A stretch of DNA of 64,000 bases. Source: MFD01213-c1 sp963704405 (GTDB lineage: Bacteria; Planctomycetota; Phycisphaerae; Tepidisphaerales; Tepidisphaeraceae). Position numbers and translations under genes: made by a program. Where the stretch lies: NCBI GenBank assembly GCA_963704405.1, contig OY969903.1, positions 2,604,001-2,668,000 of the forward strand, given 5' to 3'. The notes beneath the pieces were generated by a model, which was given only the letters and a program-made list of their open reading frames with translations, did not search any database and was not told the origin of the DNA. Of this stretch, positions 36,728 through 45,893 are shown one piece after another. Within the stretch, counting starts at the first letter, position 1. Each line of letters begins with the position of its first letter.

Positions 36728-38779
36728 ATGTTCCGACGTCCAAAAAAAGAGATTAAAAGGCAGCCTCCCATTATTCAGGCCCTGGAAGCCCGTACGTTGA
36801 TGTCGGCGATGCAGCCCACGGAAGTAATGTTGCACAGCGCATCCACGTCATCGACAGTGCAGGGTTACACACCCGCTGAAATACGAAAAGCATATGGGTT
36901 TGACCAGGTATCCGCGACGGGCGCGGGGCAAACGATCGCGATCATTGATGCTTACAACGATCCAAACATCGCGAGCGACCTGGCGGTGTTTGATAATCAG
37001 TTCGGCTTGCCGTCATCGAGCCTGAGTGTTGTGAACCAGAGCGGCGGTTCCGCGCTTCCATCACAGGATGCAGGATGGGACAGCGAAATTGCGTTGGATG
37101 TCGAATGGGCGCATGCCATCGCCCCGGCGGCAAACATTCTTCTGGTGGAAGCCAATTCCGCCAATACGTCAGATTTGATGTCAGCCGTGGATTATGCTCG
37201 AAACGCTGCCGGGGTTTCGGTGGTCTCGATGAGCTGGGGTGGAAGCGAATTCTTCAGCTGGGGCGGCAGTGAATCATCCACACAGACCAGCTACGACAGT
37301 TATTTCACCACCCCCGCCGGCCATCAAGGTGTGACATTTGTCGCGGCCTCAGGCGATAGCGGAAGCCAGTCCGGCGTGGAATGGCCCGCCAGCTCCCCAA
37401 ACGTTTTATCTGTCGGCGGCACCACGCTCAATCTTCTGGACAGTTCGGGAACCTACAGCAGTGAATCCGCCTGGAGCGGAACAAGCGGCGGCTACAGCAC
37501 TGTCGAATCAGAGCCCACCTACCAATCGGCGGCGCAAACAAGTGGCGCCAGAAGCGCGCCGGACGTCGCGTACGATGCCGATCCCAATACCGGCTTTGCT
37601 GTGTACGATTCTGTTGACTATAACAGCGCCAGCGGATGGCAGGTGGTCGGGGGCACCAGCGCGGGAGCTCCGCAGTGGGCCGCGCTGATTTCCATCGCAG
37701 ACGAAGGGCGCACAGCCATCAGCAAGGGAACATTGGATGGTGCCACAGAGACATTGCCAGTTCTTTACAGCCTCTACAGCGCTCCAGACACAACGGGATA
37801 TTCTTCATACACGCTCAATTTCAATGACATAACCACGGGCGGAGATTCAAGCTTCCGATGGCGATTTGGTGGATTCGGAGTGCCGGCCAACAGCGCCACA
37901 ACCGGTTATGACACAATTACAGGTTTGGGCACGCCTAAGGTGAAGGCGGTCACCGCGGCTCTGGTGGCAGCAGCTTCAACGAATTCCGGCGGCACGACCT
38001 CGCCGGGAGGTTCAGGCGGTGGTTCTACTGCTCCCGCAGCACTCCCGGCATCTCCTTTGGCGGGCAGCTATTTTAAAAGCGCTCTGCCGGTTTCGGTCAT
38101 TGGCAACGAAGCCGGCTCAGTGAAGCTCACACTGACCAATACCAGCGATTCCCGGTTTTCCGGGCCAGTCAAAATTACCCTCTATGCTTCCACGGACAGC
38201 TCAGCATCTTCTGATGATGCGACAATCGCGACCATTACCGTTTCTAAAATCACCATTCGCTCGGGCCATTCCAAAACGTTAACGCTGCACTTCGACTATC
38301 CTGCAGGCGTCACAGCCGGCAGCTATTACGTCATCGCGGCAATCGACGCGACTGCAACCAATACAGCAACAGCGCAAGCCGTGTCATCAACGGTCGTTTC
38401 CATTACGCCGCCAGTCGTTGATCTGGCAGCCACCTTCACGGGGGTCTCTTCGATCAAAGTCGATCCCGGACACCGCGATAGTGCAACGATCACGATTACG
38501 AACCTGGGAAATGTGACTGCTCTGGGTTCGCTTAATCTGGCCTTGTATGCATCGACTGATTCAGCGTTGGATACATCAGATACGTTGCTCAATACGATTA
38601 CCAACCGAAAAGTAAAGATCCGCGCTGGAAAGTCGATTAAATTGCATATCCACTTCACGGCTCCCCTGGGTTTGAGCGGCGGGAAATACGATCTCATCGG
38701 TTCTGTCACCTCATTCACCCAGCCGGCGGACGGGAACGTTTCAAACGACATCGCAGTGGTTGGAACGGCTGAAGCCTGA
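36728..38779 (+). CDS. Secreted sedolisin (S53) peptidase with planctomycete export motif
   Basis: 683 residues. The N terminus has PPIIQALEARTLMSA, the planctomycete surface-export motif. The S53 catalytic residues are Glu120 and Asp124 (DSEIALDVEW), Asp210 (SGDSGS) and Ser311 (GGTSAGAPQW); LNFNDITTG forms the calcium-binding part. Residues about 445-683 are two CARDB-like beta-sandwich domains (PVSVIGNEAGSVKLTLTNTSD, IKVDPGHRDSATITITN). No long activation pro-domain is present before the catalytic domain, which is unusual for sedolisins. ATG 36728 follows GAGGG by seven bases; the longer frame from 36590 is not needed. It is divergent from the ECF sigma factor. Confidence 0.88.
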   Translation: MFRRPKKEIKRQPPIIQALEARTLMSAMQPTEVMLHSASTSSTVQGYTPAEIRKAYGFDQVSATGAGQTIAIIDAYNDPNIASDLAVFDNQFGLPSSSLSVVNQSGGSALPSQDAGWDSEIALDVEWAHAIAPAANILLVEANSANTSDLMSAVDYARNAAGVSVVSMSWGGSEFFSWGGSESSTQTSYDSYFTTPAGHQGVTFVAASGDSGSQSGVEWPASSPNVLSVGGTTLNLLDSSGTYSSESAWSGTSGGYSTVESEPTYQSAAQTSGARSAPDVAYDADPNTGFAVYDSVDYNSASGWQVVGGTSAGAPQWAALISIADEGRTAISKGTLDGATETLPVLYSLYSAPDTTGYSSYTLNFNDITTGGDSSFRWRFGGFGVPANSATTGYDTITGLGTPKVKAVTAALVAAASTNSGGTTSPGGSGGGSTAPAALPASPLAGSYFKSALPVSVIGNEAGSVKLTLTNTSDSRFSGPVKITLYASTDSSASSDDATIATITVSKITIRSGHSKTLTLHFDYPAGVTAGSYYVIAAIDATATNTATAQAVSSTVVSITPPVVDLAATFTGVSSIKVDPGHRDSATITITNLGNVTALGSLNLALYASTDSALDTSDTLLNTITNRKVKIRAGKSIKLHIHFTAPLGLSGGKYDLIGSVTSFTQPADGNVSNDIAVVGTAEA

Positions 38780-38824
38780 CCCATTGAAGAGTTCATCCCA
38801 TATCCGCGGGAACGACCGCTGATT

Positions 38825-38897
38825 AAACACCAACGCCGGCTCTGCTCTATCTTGTTATGACCAGAAACAAGACAACAGGAAGCTGGCGTTGGTGTTT
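38825..38897. terminator. Long nested hairpin between convergent genes
   Basis: A perfect 13-bp outer stem (AAACACCAACGCC with its complement at 38885-38897) encloses an inner 6-bp stem (CTTGTT/AACAAG). T-rich ends follow on both strands. It lies between the S53 peptidase (ends 38779) and the histidine kinase (ends 38971), as expected of a bidirectional terminator. Confidence 0.65.
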
Positions 38898-38970
38898 TAC
38901 GGACGCTTTCTGCGGGTGAGAAGAGTATCAGCTTGGCAGCGTTGGACATCTTCGATGTGTCCGAACGATG

Positions 38971-39768
38971 CTACCCCACAAATTGCTCAGAGGATTTAAT
39001 CTTATGAAATGAAGTCTCGCGTACCAGGTGCGACGGGGCAGTCATGACGAAGGGGGATTCAGCCGCCGAGGAAATATTGGTGGAAACGCCCAGAAGCGGC
39101 ACATTCAAGACCACGACCGTACCATGGGAGAGCCCCGAATGGATTTCAAGGTTTGCCCCCATTTGCTGAGCCCTCTCTCGCATGCCGGATAAGCCGGATC
39201 CAATCCGGGTATTCTGAAGATCGATTCCGGAGCCATTATCTGTGATTTCAAGGCATACCCCATCCGCCACAAATGATAACTGCACCGCGACGCTTTGCGC
39301 CCCGGAGTGCTGCACGGCATTAGAAACTGCCTGTTGCGCTACGCGCATCAGCTCATGCTCCATCGCAGAAGGCAATGGACGAGGCGTGCCACAGGTGCTG
39401 AACGTCACGTGCGTCTTCGCGCCGCTGTTGGAAAGCTGTTTGATATAATCACTTAAGGCTACTTCCAATCCCAGTTGTTCGAGCCGCACCGGTTTCAGCC
39501 CGACCACGCATCGCCGCACGTCGGTCCAACAGGATTGAATCTGGGATTCAATCGATCGCAGGAGGCCAGCCGCCTCATGCTCCGGGGGAAGCTCAAGGAT
39601 TGCCTGCTGAAGGTTTAGAATAGCCAACTGCAATCCGCTGGCGACAACATCGTGAAGCTCACGGGCCACTCGCTGTCGCTCTTCCAGCACCGCGGACTGT
39701 CGCGCGGAATAGATTATTTCCGAAGCATTTTCACAGCATACGGCTGAATCTTCGATAGGGTTTGTCAT
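38971..39768 (-). CDS. Soluble NarL-type sensor histidine kinase
   Basis: About 265 residues. The HisKA_3 phosphoacceptor is His39 in ERQRVARELHDVV; the ATPase domain has QQAVSNAVQHSG (N box), DNGSGID (G1) and GSGLSGMRERA (G2). There is no transmembrane helix or recognised sensor domain; the first 25 residues include a CC pair. ATG 39768 or ATG 39840 could start it, and neither has a strong ribosome binding site. No response regulator is adjacent, so it is an orphan kinase that probably phosphorylates a LuxR-type regulator encoded elsewhere. Confidence 0.88.
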   Translation of the reverse strand: MTNPIEDSAVCCENASEIIYSARQSAVLEERQRVARELHDVVASGLQLAILNLQQAILELPPEHEAAGLLRSIESQIQSCWTDVRRCVVGLKPVRLEQLGLEVALSDYIKQLSNSGAKTHVTFSTCGTPRPLPSAMEHELMRVAQQAVSNAVQHSGAQSVAVQLSFVADGVCLEITDNGSGIDLQNTRIGSGLSGMRERAQQMGANLEIHSGLSHGTVVVLNVPLLGVSTNISSAAESPFVMTAPSHLVRETSFHKIKSSEQFVG

Positions 39769-39959
39769 TGCATTGTCCGTTCGAGGGGTTTCTCCTTTAC
39801 GTGTTGCTTTAACCTGGGCAAAGACGCCGCAATTAATCATTTAATTTGGCAAAACAGGCCTGCTGAACGAAACAGACAAAATGCGCGGCGTATTTTCGGT
39901 TGTTTTGTCAACTGACTTAATAGGACAGGTTGGTTTCAACCCTTGAGAAGGAGCATATC

Positions 39960-41243
39960 ATGGCATCGAAAATCAATTCGAAACGTCGGCAGTCGCTAAT
40001 AGAATCTCTCGAATCGCGGCGGTTATTGTCTGCCGCCACTTCATCAGATTTTCTGATTCAGCCGACGTCGGCACTGGAATCTCCGGCAACAAATTCGACG
40101 ACGATCGACTTCTCGGCCGGCAGCGCCAGGGTGCAGCCGATCGCCATTGCTGATGTGTACAGGGCGGCAAGCACGCTCAGTGATTCGGCTGCGTTCGATG
40201 CCAAGATCGATCTCGGAGGCAGCAGCCTTACTGTCATCACTAATATCAGCAGCATACTGTCAACCCAGGCCATCAGTTCGAACCTGGATTTGGCAACCTT
40301 CATGGATACCGACTGGGCGCGCCTTACGACATTTAGCGCGAATATCCTGCCGATCCAATCAAGCTCCTCGAACCTGAGCGATCTTCTTGGCGGTGCAAAT
40401 GATTCTTCAGCTCTTTCCACCGTCTCAGGAAACACTGAATCCCTGTCGGCGCAAACCAATTCGTTCTTCATCGGAACGTCGTCGGCCAATACCAGGTTTG
40501 CCTCTGACCTGCTCGCGCCGGCAACTTCTCCAATAGATGCGGTGATCGCGTCGGCCCCCGGCAGTACCGCGGCGTTGTCCGTATCGTCATCTCAGCCTGC
40601 ATCGTCTGCCGCAAACATAACCAGCCAGGCTGCAACAGAAACGCTTGTCGCCAATGGGACAGTTTCAAATGCCCCATCCCTTGCCATTTCCGCTAATGCA
40701 TCGTCGGGGACCGAAATTGCCCAAGTGGCGGCGTCAATCGGCATTCCGACCGGCGCGTGGATGTTCGCTCCGCAAATATCGCTGCGGGCAATCCCCATCG
40801 AACGGCTTGAAATTGCCGGGCCCTTCCAGGCGTTGGACGAATCATGGGAAGAAAGAGCTGCAAGCGACATTTCCCCTTGGCTCTCGCATGTAACATTTAG
40901 TTCAAACCCGATTACAAGCAACATCGCGATACCCGATGGCGCCCTGACTGAGAGCACGCTGGTTTCTTTGCCTCTTATGACCTCGCTCTGGGAATCGGCA
41001 ATTTCGAATTTTTCGATCGGCGCTGTATCGACCTCAAATGAAATTACAGAAGCCGTTTCCAAAACGTGGGCCAATGCGGCCTTGAATGCCACGTCCAGCG
41101 GACCCGTAAATCTTTTCGCAGCGGCATGCATCGGCGGCGCCTTTACCGCATGGTGGTTAACCGATGCCCAACGTAATGCAGAAAAGAAACCTGATCCCGC
41201 CCGCGCCCTCAGCCGCTGGATTTCAATGGAACCTCTCTATTGA
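39960..41243 (+). CDS. Serine-rich surface protein with planctomycete export motif and C-terminal membrane anchor
   Basis: 427 residues. The start carries basic residues and SLIESLESRRLLSA, the planctomycete export motif. The middle is very rich in Ser, Ala, Thr and Asn with no recognised domain. The end has a hydrophobic helix (PVNLFAAACIGGAFTAWWL) followed by basic residues, like a C-terminal anchor. AAGGAG seven bases before ATG 39960 sets the start. It opens a co-directional series with a Spy-like protein and a MacAB-type exporter. Probably a cell-surface or envelope protein of unknown role. Confidence 0.6.
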   Translation: MASKINSKRRQSLIESLESRRLLSAATSSDFLIQPTSALESPATNSTTIDFSAGSARVQPIAIADVYRAASTLSDSAAFDAKIDLGGSSLTVITNISSILSTQAISSNLDLATFMDTDWARLTTFSANILPIQSSSSNLSDLLGGANDSSALSTVSGNTESLSAQTNSFFIGTSSANTRFASDLLAPATSPIDAVIASAPGSTAALSVSSSQPASSAANITSQAATETLVANGTVSNAPSLAISANASSGTEIAQVAASIGIPTGAWMFAPQISLRAIPIERLEIAGPFQALDESWEERAASDISPWLSHVTFSSNPITSNIAIPDGALTESTLVSLPLMTSLWESAISNFSIGAVSTSNEITEAVSKTWANAALNATSSGPVNLFAAACIGGAFTAWWLTDAQRNAEKKPDPARALSRWISMEPLY

Positions 41244-41342
41244 AGCCGTAGAAGCTTGCCGCGGCCGTTTCGCTTCAAGCATGCAACTACATTGACGGAT
41301 GCGTTATCAATAAATCATTCCCCACACCGAAGGAGAATACCC

Positions 41343-41924
41343 ATGACACAATCAAAGCTATCCCGCACCATCGCCGTTCTGGCAGTGAGCCTCACAACCA
41401 CTGCTTTTTCCATCGCCCAGACCCCGGGGAGGCAGGACGATGGCGATGGCCCCCCTGCTCGGCAGTTCGCCGGTCCCGAGGATTTGAACCGCCGAATGCT
41501 TAGCGATAATCAGATGTCCAGAGCGGTCGCTGTATTAGGCGAGCTGAATCTATCTCCTGATTTCAATCTGAGTGAGGAACAAAAACAGTCCATCGCAACC
41601 ATTCGCGACGCCTTTAAAAAACAACAGGAACAGTGGCAAACTGCCCACGCCGACGATCTGAAAAACATGAACGATGCGATGGCGGAGGCAATGAATGCAG
41701 GCGGACCACCCGACCCATCGGCAATGCGCACCATCTTCGAAGAGCGACGAAAAATCATGTCCTCGGCTCCCACTGGAACCGCGGAGGCCAACCAGATGCG
41801 CGCCCTGCTGACTCCCAATCAGGCAAAAGAAATGGACGAGAAGCTTGAGGCCCAGGCCGATTCATTCGGCGGACCGCGTGGCGCGGAGATGGCAGAAGAC
41901 GGCGGTGGGCCCGGCGGACCTTGA
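41343..41924 (+). CDS. Spy/CpxP-like periplasmic protein
   Basis: 193 residues. A signal peptide (cleavage near residue 25, after AFSIA) is followed by helical sequence with two LTxxQ-type blocks (FNLSEEQKQSIATIRD and LLTPNQAKEMDEKL) and a Gly/Pro-rich end. LTxxQ proteins such as Spy and CpxP are periplasmic chaperones or stress sensors. AAGGAG eight bases before ATG 41343 supports the start. It precedes the MacAB-type genes and shares the LTxxQ-like motif with the kinase at 33475-35814. Confidence 0.65.
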   Translation: MTQSKLSRTIAVLAVSLTTTAFSIAQTPGRQDDGDGPPARQFAGPEDLNRRMLSDNQMSRAVAVLGELNLSPDFNLSEEQKQSIATIRDAFKKQQEQWQTAHADDLKNMNDAMAEAMNAGGPPDPSAMRTIFEERRKIMSSAPTGTAEANQMRALLTPNQAKEMDEKLEAQADSFGGPRGAEMAEDGGGPGGP

Positions 41925-42050
41925 TCTCGCGGTGGTCAATGCACCTATTCCCCAACGTTTAGACTTTGCTCGTGTGGTTTGTTTTTCGCAAAATTCAAAG
42001 TCCTGAGATAACGGCAAATCGGAACGCCTCCAGCACAGCCGGGTATTCTT

Positions 42051-43490
42051 ATGATTCAGACGTCGATGGAAATCCTGCAATCAGCGCCCCTTCCAACGCG
42101 GACAAATCTTCCGCCGACCAAGGCGCCGCACGCGGGTGGAAATCATCAGCAGGCACGACAGCCGAACCCACAACGCATCCAACGACGGAACCGGCGATTG
42201 GCGTTTATTGGATTGTTTGCTTTAGCGGTGATCGGATTTTGGCAATGGCGGCATATGTCTGTGGCGCAAAGCCCCGTCATCCCTCCTGGAACTGAAATAG
42301 TTTCCGTGACCCGCGGCACAGTCGAAAAAAGCGTGGATTCTTCCGGAAAAGTCGTCTCAAATCTCGATGTCGAAATCAAATGCCGCGCCAGCGGTGAAGT
42401 GATTACGCTGCCGTTTGACATCAGTCAGCCAGTTAAAAAGGGAGACTTGCTGTGCCAACTGGACCCTACTGACGAACAACTGGCGGTGCGCGCTGCCGAG
42501 GCAGTGGTGGCTCAATCAACTGCGAAGCTCGAACAGGCCAGGAATGATTATCGCCAGGCCGAAGAACACATTAAAACGAGCCGCAGCAGGGACGAAGTGA
42601 CACTCGCCTCGGCAAAGGTGAAAGCGGCGAACCTTCGCATGCGCGCCGAGCGCCGAAAGCCCATGGTGCAGGGAAGGCAAGTATCGCAGGAAGATCTGGA
42701 TACATCAGAAACCGAAGCCGCAAACGCGGAAGCTGAACGCGGCCTGGCCGAAGTCGCAATGGACGAATTGAAGCAGCAGGAGATTCAGTTGGAGTACAAA
42801 GCTGAAGCAATCAAAATGGTTGAGGCACAGCTTCAATCCGATGAAATCTACCTGATTAACCAGAAGCAGCAGTTGGCTTATGCGACGGTCACCTCGCCAA
42901 TTGACGGCGTCGTATCGGCCTTGCACGTTCAGAATGGGGCCATCGTTGCTTCTGGAATGAGCGGATTCAGCGGGGGAACGCCAATCCTTACCATCTCGGA
43001 CCTGTCGCGCGTGTTCATCATCGCGACCGTCGATGAGAGCGACATTGGAGAAGTGCGCATCGGTCAACCGGCCCGCGCGGCCGTCGCAAGTTTTCCCAAT
43101 CGTATGTTCGCCGGCAAAGTCGTCCGCATCGGCACCCGAGGCGTCAACTTATCAAACGTCGTCACGTTCGAAGTGAAGATCGAAATTCTGGATGACCATA
43201 AAGACCTGCTTCGGCCCGAAATGACGGGGACTGCCACCATTGTCCAGGACGAGCGCAAAGACGTGCTGATGCTTCCGAATTCCGCAATCACCACGGAGCA
43301 GGCACAAGCGTTCATAACGGATGATTCCGGTCATCGCCATGCCGTCACACTCGGCCTGCAAGGCCCTGAGATGACAGAGGTTGTATCAGGAGCCAGCGAA
43401 GGCGAGCGCGTCGCCGTCATTTCCGCCGAACTGCCTTCCCGTTGGAAAACAAAACAAATGCCCGGCGGAGGACCACCGCCGCCTCAGTGA
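42051..43490 (+). CDS. MacA/HlyD-type periplasmic adaptor (membrane fusion protein)
   Basis: 479 residues. A basic N-terminal stretch and one transmembrane helix (about 48-66) are followed by a lipoyl-type half-motif (VDSSGKVVSNLDVEIKCRASGEV), a long coiled-coil hairpin (about 130-260), a second lipoyl half (AYATVTSPIDGVVSALHVQNG) and a beta-barrel (VFIIATVDESDIGEVRIGQPARA). It would bridge an inner-membrane ABC exporter to the outer envelope. It is followed by the ATPase and permease of the same pump. Confidence 0.9.
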   Translation: MIQTSMEILQSAPLPTRTNLPPTKAPHAGGNHQQARQPNPQRIQRRNRRLAFIGLFALAVIGFWQWRHMSVAQSPVIPPGTEIVSVTRGTVEKSVDSSGKVVSNLDVEIKCRASGEVITLPFDISQPVKKGDLLCQLDPTDEQLAVRAAEAVVAQSTAKLEQARNDYRQAEEHIKTSRSRDEVTLASAKVKAANLRMRAERRKPMVQGRQVSQEDLDTSETEAANAEAERGLAEVAMDELKQQEIQLEYKAEAIKMVEAQLQSDEIYLINQKQQLAYATVTSPIDGVVSALHVQNGAIVASGMSGFSGGTPILTISDLSRVFIIATVDESDIGEVRIGQPARAAVASFPNRMFAGKVVRIGTRGVNLSNVVTFEVKIEILDDHKDLLRPEMTGTATIVQDERKDVLMLPNSAITTEQAQAFITDDSGHRHAVTLGLQGPEMTEVVSGASEGERVAVISAELPSRWKTKQMPGGGPPPPQ

Positions 43491-43554
43491 CGAGGCGCTG
43501 CGGTTCCATTCAACCGATCGGCTAGCCTCGTGGCGTTTAACTGTGAGCATCGTC

Positions 43555-44259
43555 ATGCTGCAAGCGGAACACATTATCAAGTCATATGAGTTGAGCGGCC
43601 ATTTCGTCCGCGCGCTCAACGACGTAAGCATCCACGTCGCCGAAGGTGAGATGGTGGCGATCCGCGGTCCCAGCGGGTCCGGCAAAAGCACATTGATGAA
43701 TATCCTGGGTTGCCTGGATCGTCCGGATGGGGGCCGCTACATCCTGGCGGGAGAGGATGTCTCGTTGCTAAGCGATGACGAATTGGCTGAGGTAAGAGCG
43801 CGCCGGATCGGTTTCGTTTTTCAAACTTTCAACCTGCTGCCACGGATGAACGCCCTTGCGAACGTGGAGCTGGCGGTTCATTACATCGGTGGAGGGCAGG
43901 CTCGCGAAAAGGCTTCAGCCGCCCTTGAACGGGTCGGGCTTGCCCACCGCATTCATCACAAGCCCAACGAGCTGAGCGCGGGCCAGCGACAGCGCGTCGC
44001 CATCGCCAGGGCGATCGTGAATGAGCCGGCCGTCATTCTCGCCGATGAACCCACAGGCGCACTGGACACCAAAACCGGCGAGGAAGTGCTGGTCCTGTTG
44101 AAGGAACTGAACGAGCAAGGGCGGACGATCCTTCTGGTCACACATGATCTGAACATTGCCCGGCATTGCCGGCGTGAGATTTACATCCGCGACGGTCAGA
44201 TCGCCTCACCACCTGGAGCCGTGAAGGCAAGCCTGCAGGCTGTCGAGGTTTTAGCATGA
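43555..44259 (+). CDS. MacB-type ABC transporter ATP-binding protein
   Basis: 234 residues of the LolD/MacB ATPase family: Walker A GPSGSGKST, Q-loop VFQTFNLLPRM, signature LSAGQRQR, Walker B VILADEPTGALD and H-loop LLVTHD. It powers the permease encoded immediately downstream. ATG 43555 is used; GTG 43543 is possible. The stop overlaps the permease ATG by four bases (ATGA), so the two are coupled. In E. coli MacB the ATPase and permease are one chain; here they are separate. Confidence 0.93.
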   Translation: MLQAEHIIKSYELSGHFVRALNDVSIHVAEGEMVAIRGPSGSGKSTLMNILGCLDRPDGGRYILAGEDVSLLSDDELAEVRARRIGFVFQTFNLLPRMNALANVELAVHYIGGGQAREKASAALERVGLAHRIHHKPNELSAGQRQRVAIARAIVNEPAVILADEPTGALDTKTGEEVLVLLKELNEQGRTILLVTHDLNIARHCRREIYIRDGQIASPPGAVKASLQAVEVLA

Positions 44260-45470
44260 TCCTCTGGACCATTATCCGGCTCTCCTTTTCCAACCTCGCG
44301 GCGAACAAGCTGCGATCTTTTCTGGCCATGCTCGGCATCATCATCGGCGTCTGGTCTGTAATCGTGGCACTGGCATTGGCTGGGGGAGCTCAGAAGATGG
44401 TTCATGACCAGATGTCGTCCCTCGGCACGAATGTCATTATGGTCACTCCCGGGCAGCGCGGGACCAACGGCGTGATTTCCGGAAACCAGCAAAACCTTAA
44501 AGTCGCCGACGCCGAAGCGATGTTGAAAATTTCCGAAGTCGCATCGATTGCGCCGCTGGTTCGGGGTAGCGTGCAGGTCAAAAATGGCAACAGGAATACA
44601 CGCCCGAGCCTCGTTGGCACCACGCCGACTTACTTCACCATTCGTAATTTTAAAGTGCAATCCGGAAGGACCCTTTCAGATCCTGATTGCAACAGTTCCG
44701 ACCGCGTAGCAGTCATTGGGCCAACCACCGCAAAGAACCTCTTCGGCGACGGTTATTTGTCAGCTTTGAACGAATCGATCGAAGTGAAGGGCGTGCAATT
44801 TCGTGTTGTCGGTATTCTTAAGGCCAAAGGGGACCAGGGCTGGTTCAACCCGGACGACCAGATCATTATTCCCTACACGACCGCGATGTCTCAGATCCTA
44901 GGGGAGAATGTTCTGAACGAGGTTGATCTAAGCGCACATGACGAAGCCCAGCTAACTACCGTTCAAACCAAGGTCACTCTGCTGTTGCGGAAGCGCCATC
45001 ATTTGACCGACGATGCCGACAATGATTTTAATGTCCACAATCAGGCTGAGATGCTCAGCGCCAGCGCAACAATTAACACTGTGATGACGCTGCTGCTGGG
45101 GGGTGTCGCGGCAATCTCACTTCTGGTCGGCGGCATAGGTGTGATGAATATCATGCTGGTCACTGTTGTCGAGCGAACCAGGGAAATCGGTATTCGCAAG
45201 GCGATTGGCGCCAAGCGCCGCGATATTCTCCGCCAATTCCTGGTTGAATCAGTCGTGATGAGCATAGCCGGCGGAGTCACCGGAGTATTCTTCGGTATTG
45301 GAACATCAAAGATCGTATCCGCGATCCAGCCCTATATTTCATTAATCGTGAATCTTTTGAGCATCTTCATGGCAATTGGATTCTCAGCCGCCATCGGCAT
45401 TTTCTTTGGTTACTACCCGGCGCGACAAGCTGCGAAGCTGGATCCCATTGAAGCCCTGCGCTATGAATAA
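44256..45470 (+). CDS. MacB-type ABC transporter permease
   Basis: 404 residues. An N-terminal helix (RSFLAMLGIIIGVWSVIVALALAG), a periplasmic MacB_PCD domain (VMVTPGQRGTNG to about residue 250), and three C-terminal helices around GGIGVMNIMLVTVVERTREIGIRKAIGA, the FtsX/MacB signature. It is the inner-membrane part of a mechanotransmission-type exporter with the adaptor and ATPase upstream. Substrates may be lipoproteins, peptides or antibiotics. Confidence 0.93.
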   Translation: MILWTIIRLSFSNLAANKLRSFLAMLGIIIGVWSVIVALALAGGAQKMVHDQMSSLGTNVIMVTPGQRGTNGVISGNQQNLKVADAEAMLKISEVASIAPLVRGSVQVKNGNRNTRPSLVGTTPTYFTIRNFKVQSGRTLSDPDCNSSDRVAVIGPTTAKNLFGDGYLSALNESIEVKGVQFRVVGILKAKGDQGWFNPDDQIIIPYTTAMSQILGENVLNEVDLSAHDEAQLTTVQTKVTLLLRKRHHLTDDADNDFNVHNQAEMLSASATINTVMTLLLGGVAAISLLVGGIGVMNIMLVTVVERTREIGIRKAIGAKRRDILRQFLVESVVMSIAGGVTGVFFGIGTSKIVSAIQPYISLIVNLLSIFMAIGFSAAIGIFFGYYPARQAAKLDPIEALRYE

Positions 45471-45629
45471 AATTGATAGGGTGTCCGTCCTGCCATTCAT
45501 TTTAGATTCTCGCGATCTAATTCAGAAAGCCCGCTGAATTCAAGGTAACCTCTCGTTAATGAACCGGCGGCCAAGGCATTTGGCCGTACCACCAGCCAGA
45601 TCGCACTCCAGTCACTAAAATTAAGATGA
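45471..45629. other. Intergenic, no gene seen
   Basis: Downstream of the permease no gene or clear terminator is visible. The gap to the glycosyltransferase (45471-45893) is otherwise filled only by the small minus-strand ORF at 45630-45797. Confidence 0.5.
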
Positions 45630-45797
45630 TTATCTTATTCTTCTTGTCATTGACGTAGCCATAGCGACGCTATCACCGGCCCCGCCCGGCCCACTGGCGC
45701 CGGTCGGGTTGCCCTGGACATCTTTGGCTTCGATCAGGTTGCCGGTGGAGGCATTGATTTCGTATTCGCTCTTGCATCGCAGCACGTCCATCTTCAT
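45630..45797 (-). CDS. Hypothetical small protein (55 residues)
   Basis: A short minus-strand ORF downstream of the glycosyltransferase. The sequence MKMDVLRCKSEYEINASTG, then NLIEAKDVQGNPTGASGPGG, looks protein-like, and the same frame continues upstream (FPKPCPFKNHSPTT) to a TAA without a start codon, so the true gene may be longer with one more frame error. No ribosome binding site is visible at 45797. No family recognised. Confidence 0.35.
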   Translation of the reverse strand: MKMDVLRCKSEYEINASTGNLIEAKDVQGNPTGASGPGGAGDSVAMATSMTRRIR

Positions 45798-45893
45798 CGT
45801 CGTCGGCGAGTGGTTTTTAAAGGGGCAAGGTTTTGGGAATTGTCTGTGTTTGGCCGCCGAACCGCCGATGGCATTGGCGGCTTATTTTGAAAA

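Noticed and set aside
38825..38897. Miniature transposable element
   Set aside because: The inverted repeat lies between convergent genes, is short and has no target-site duplication that I can see; a terminator explains it better.
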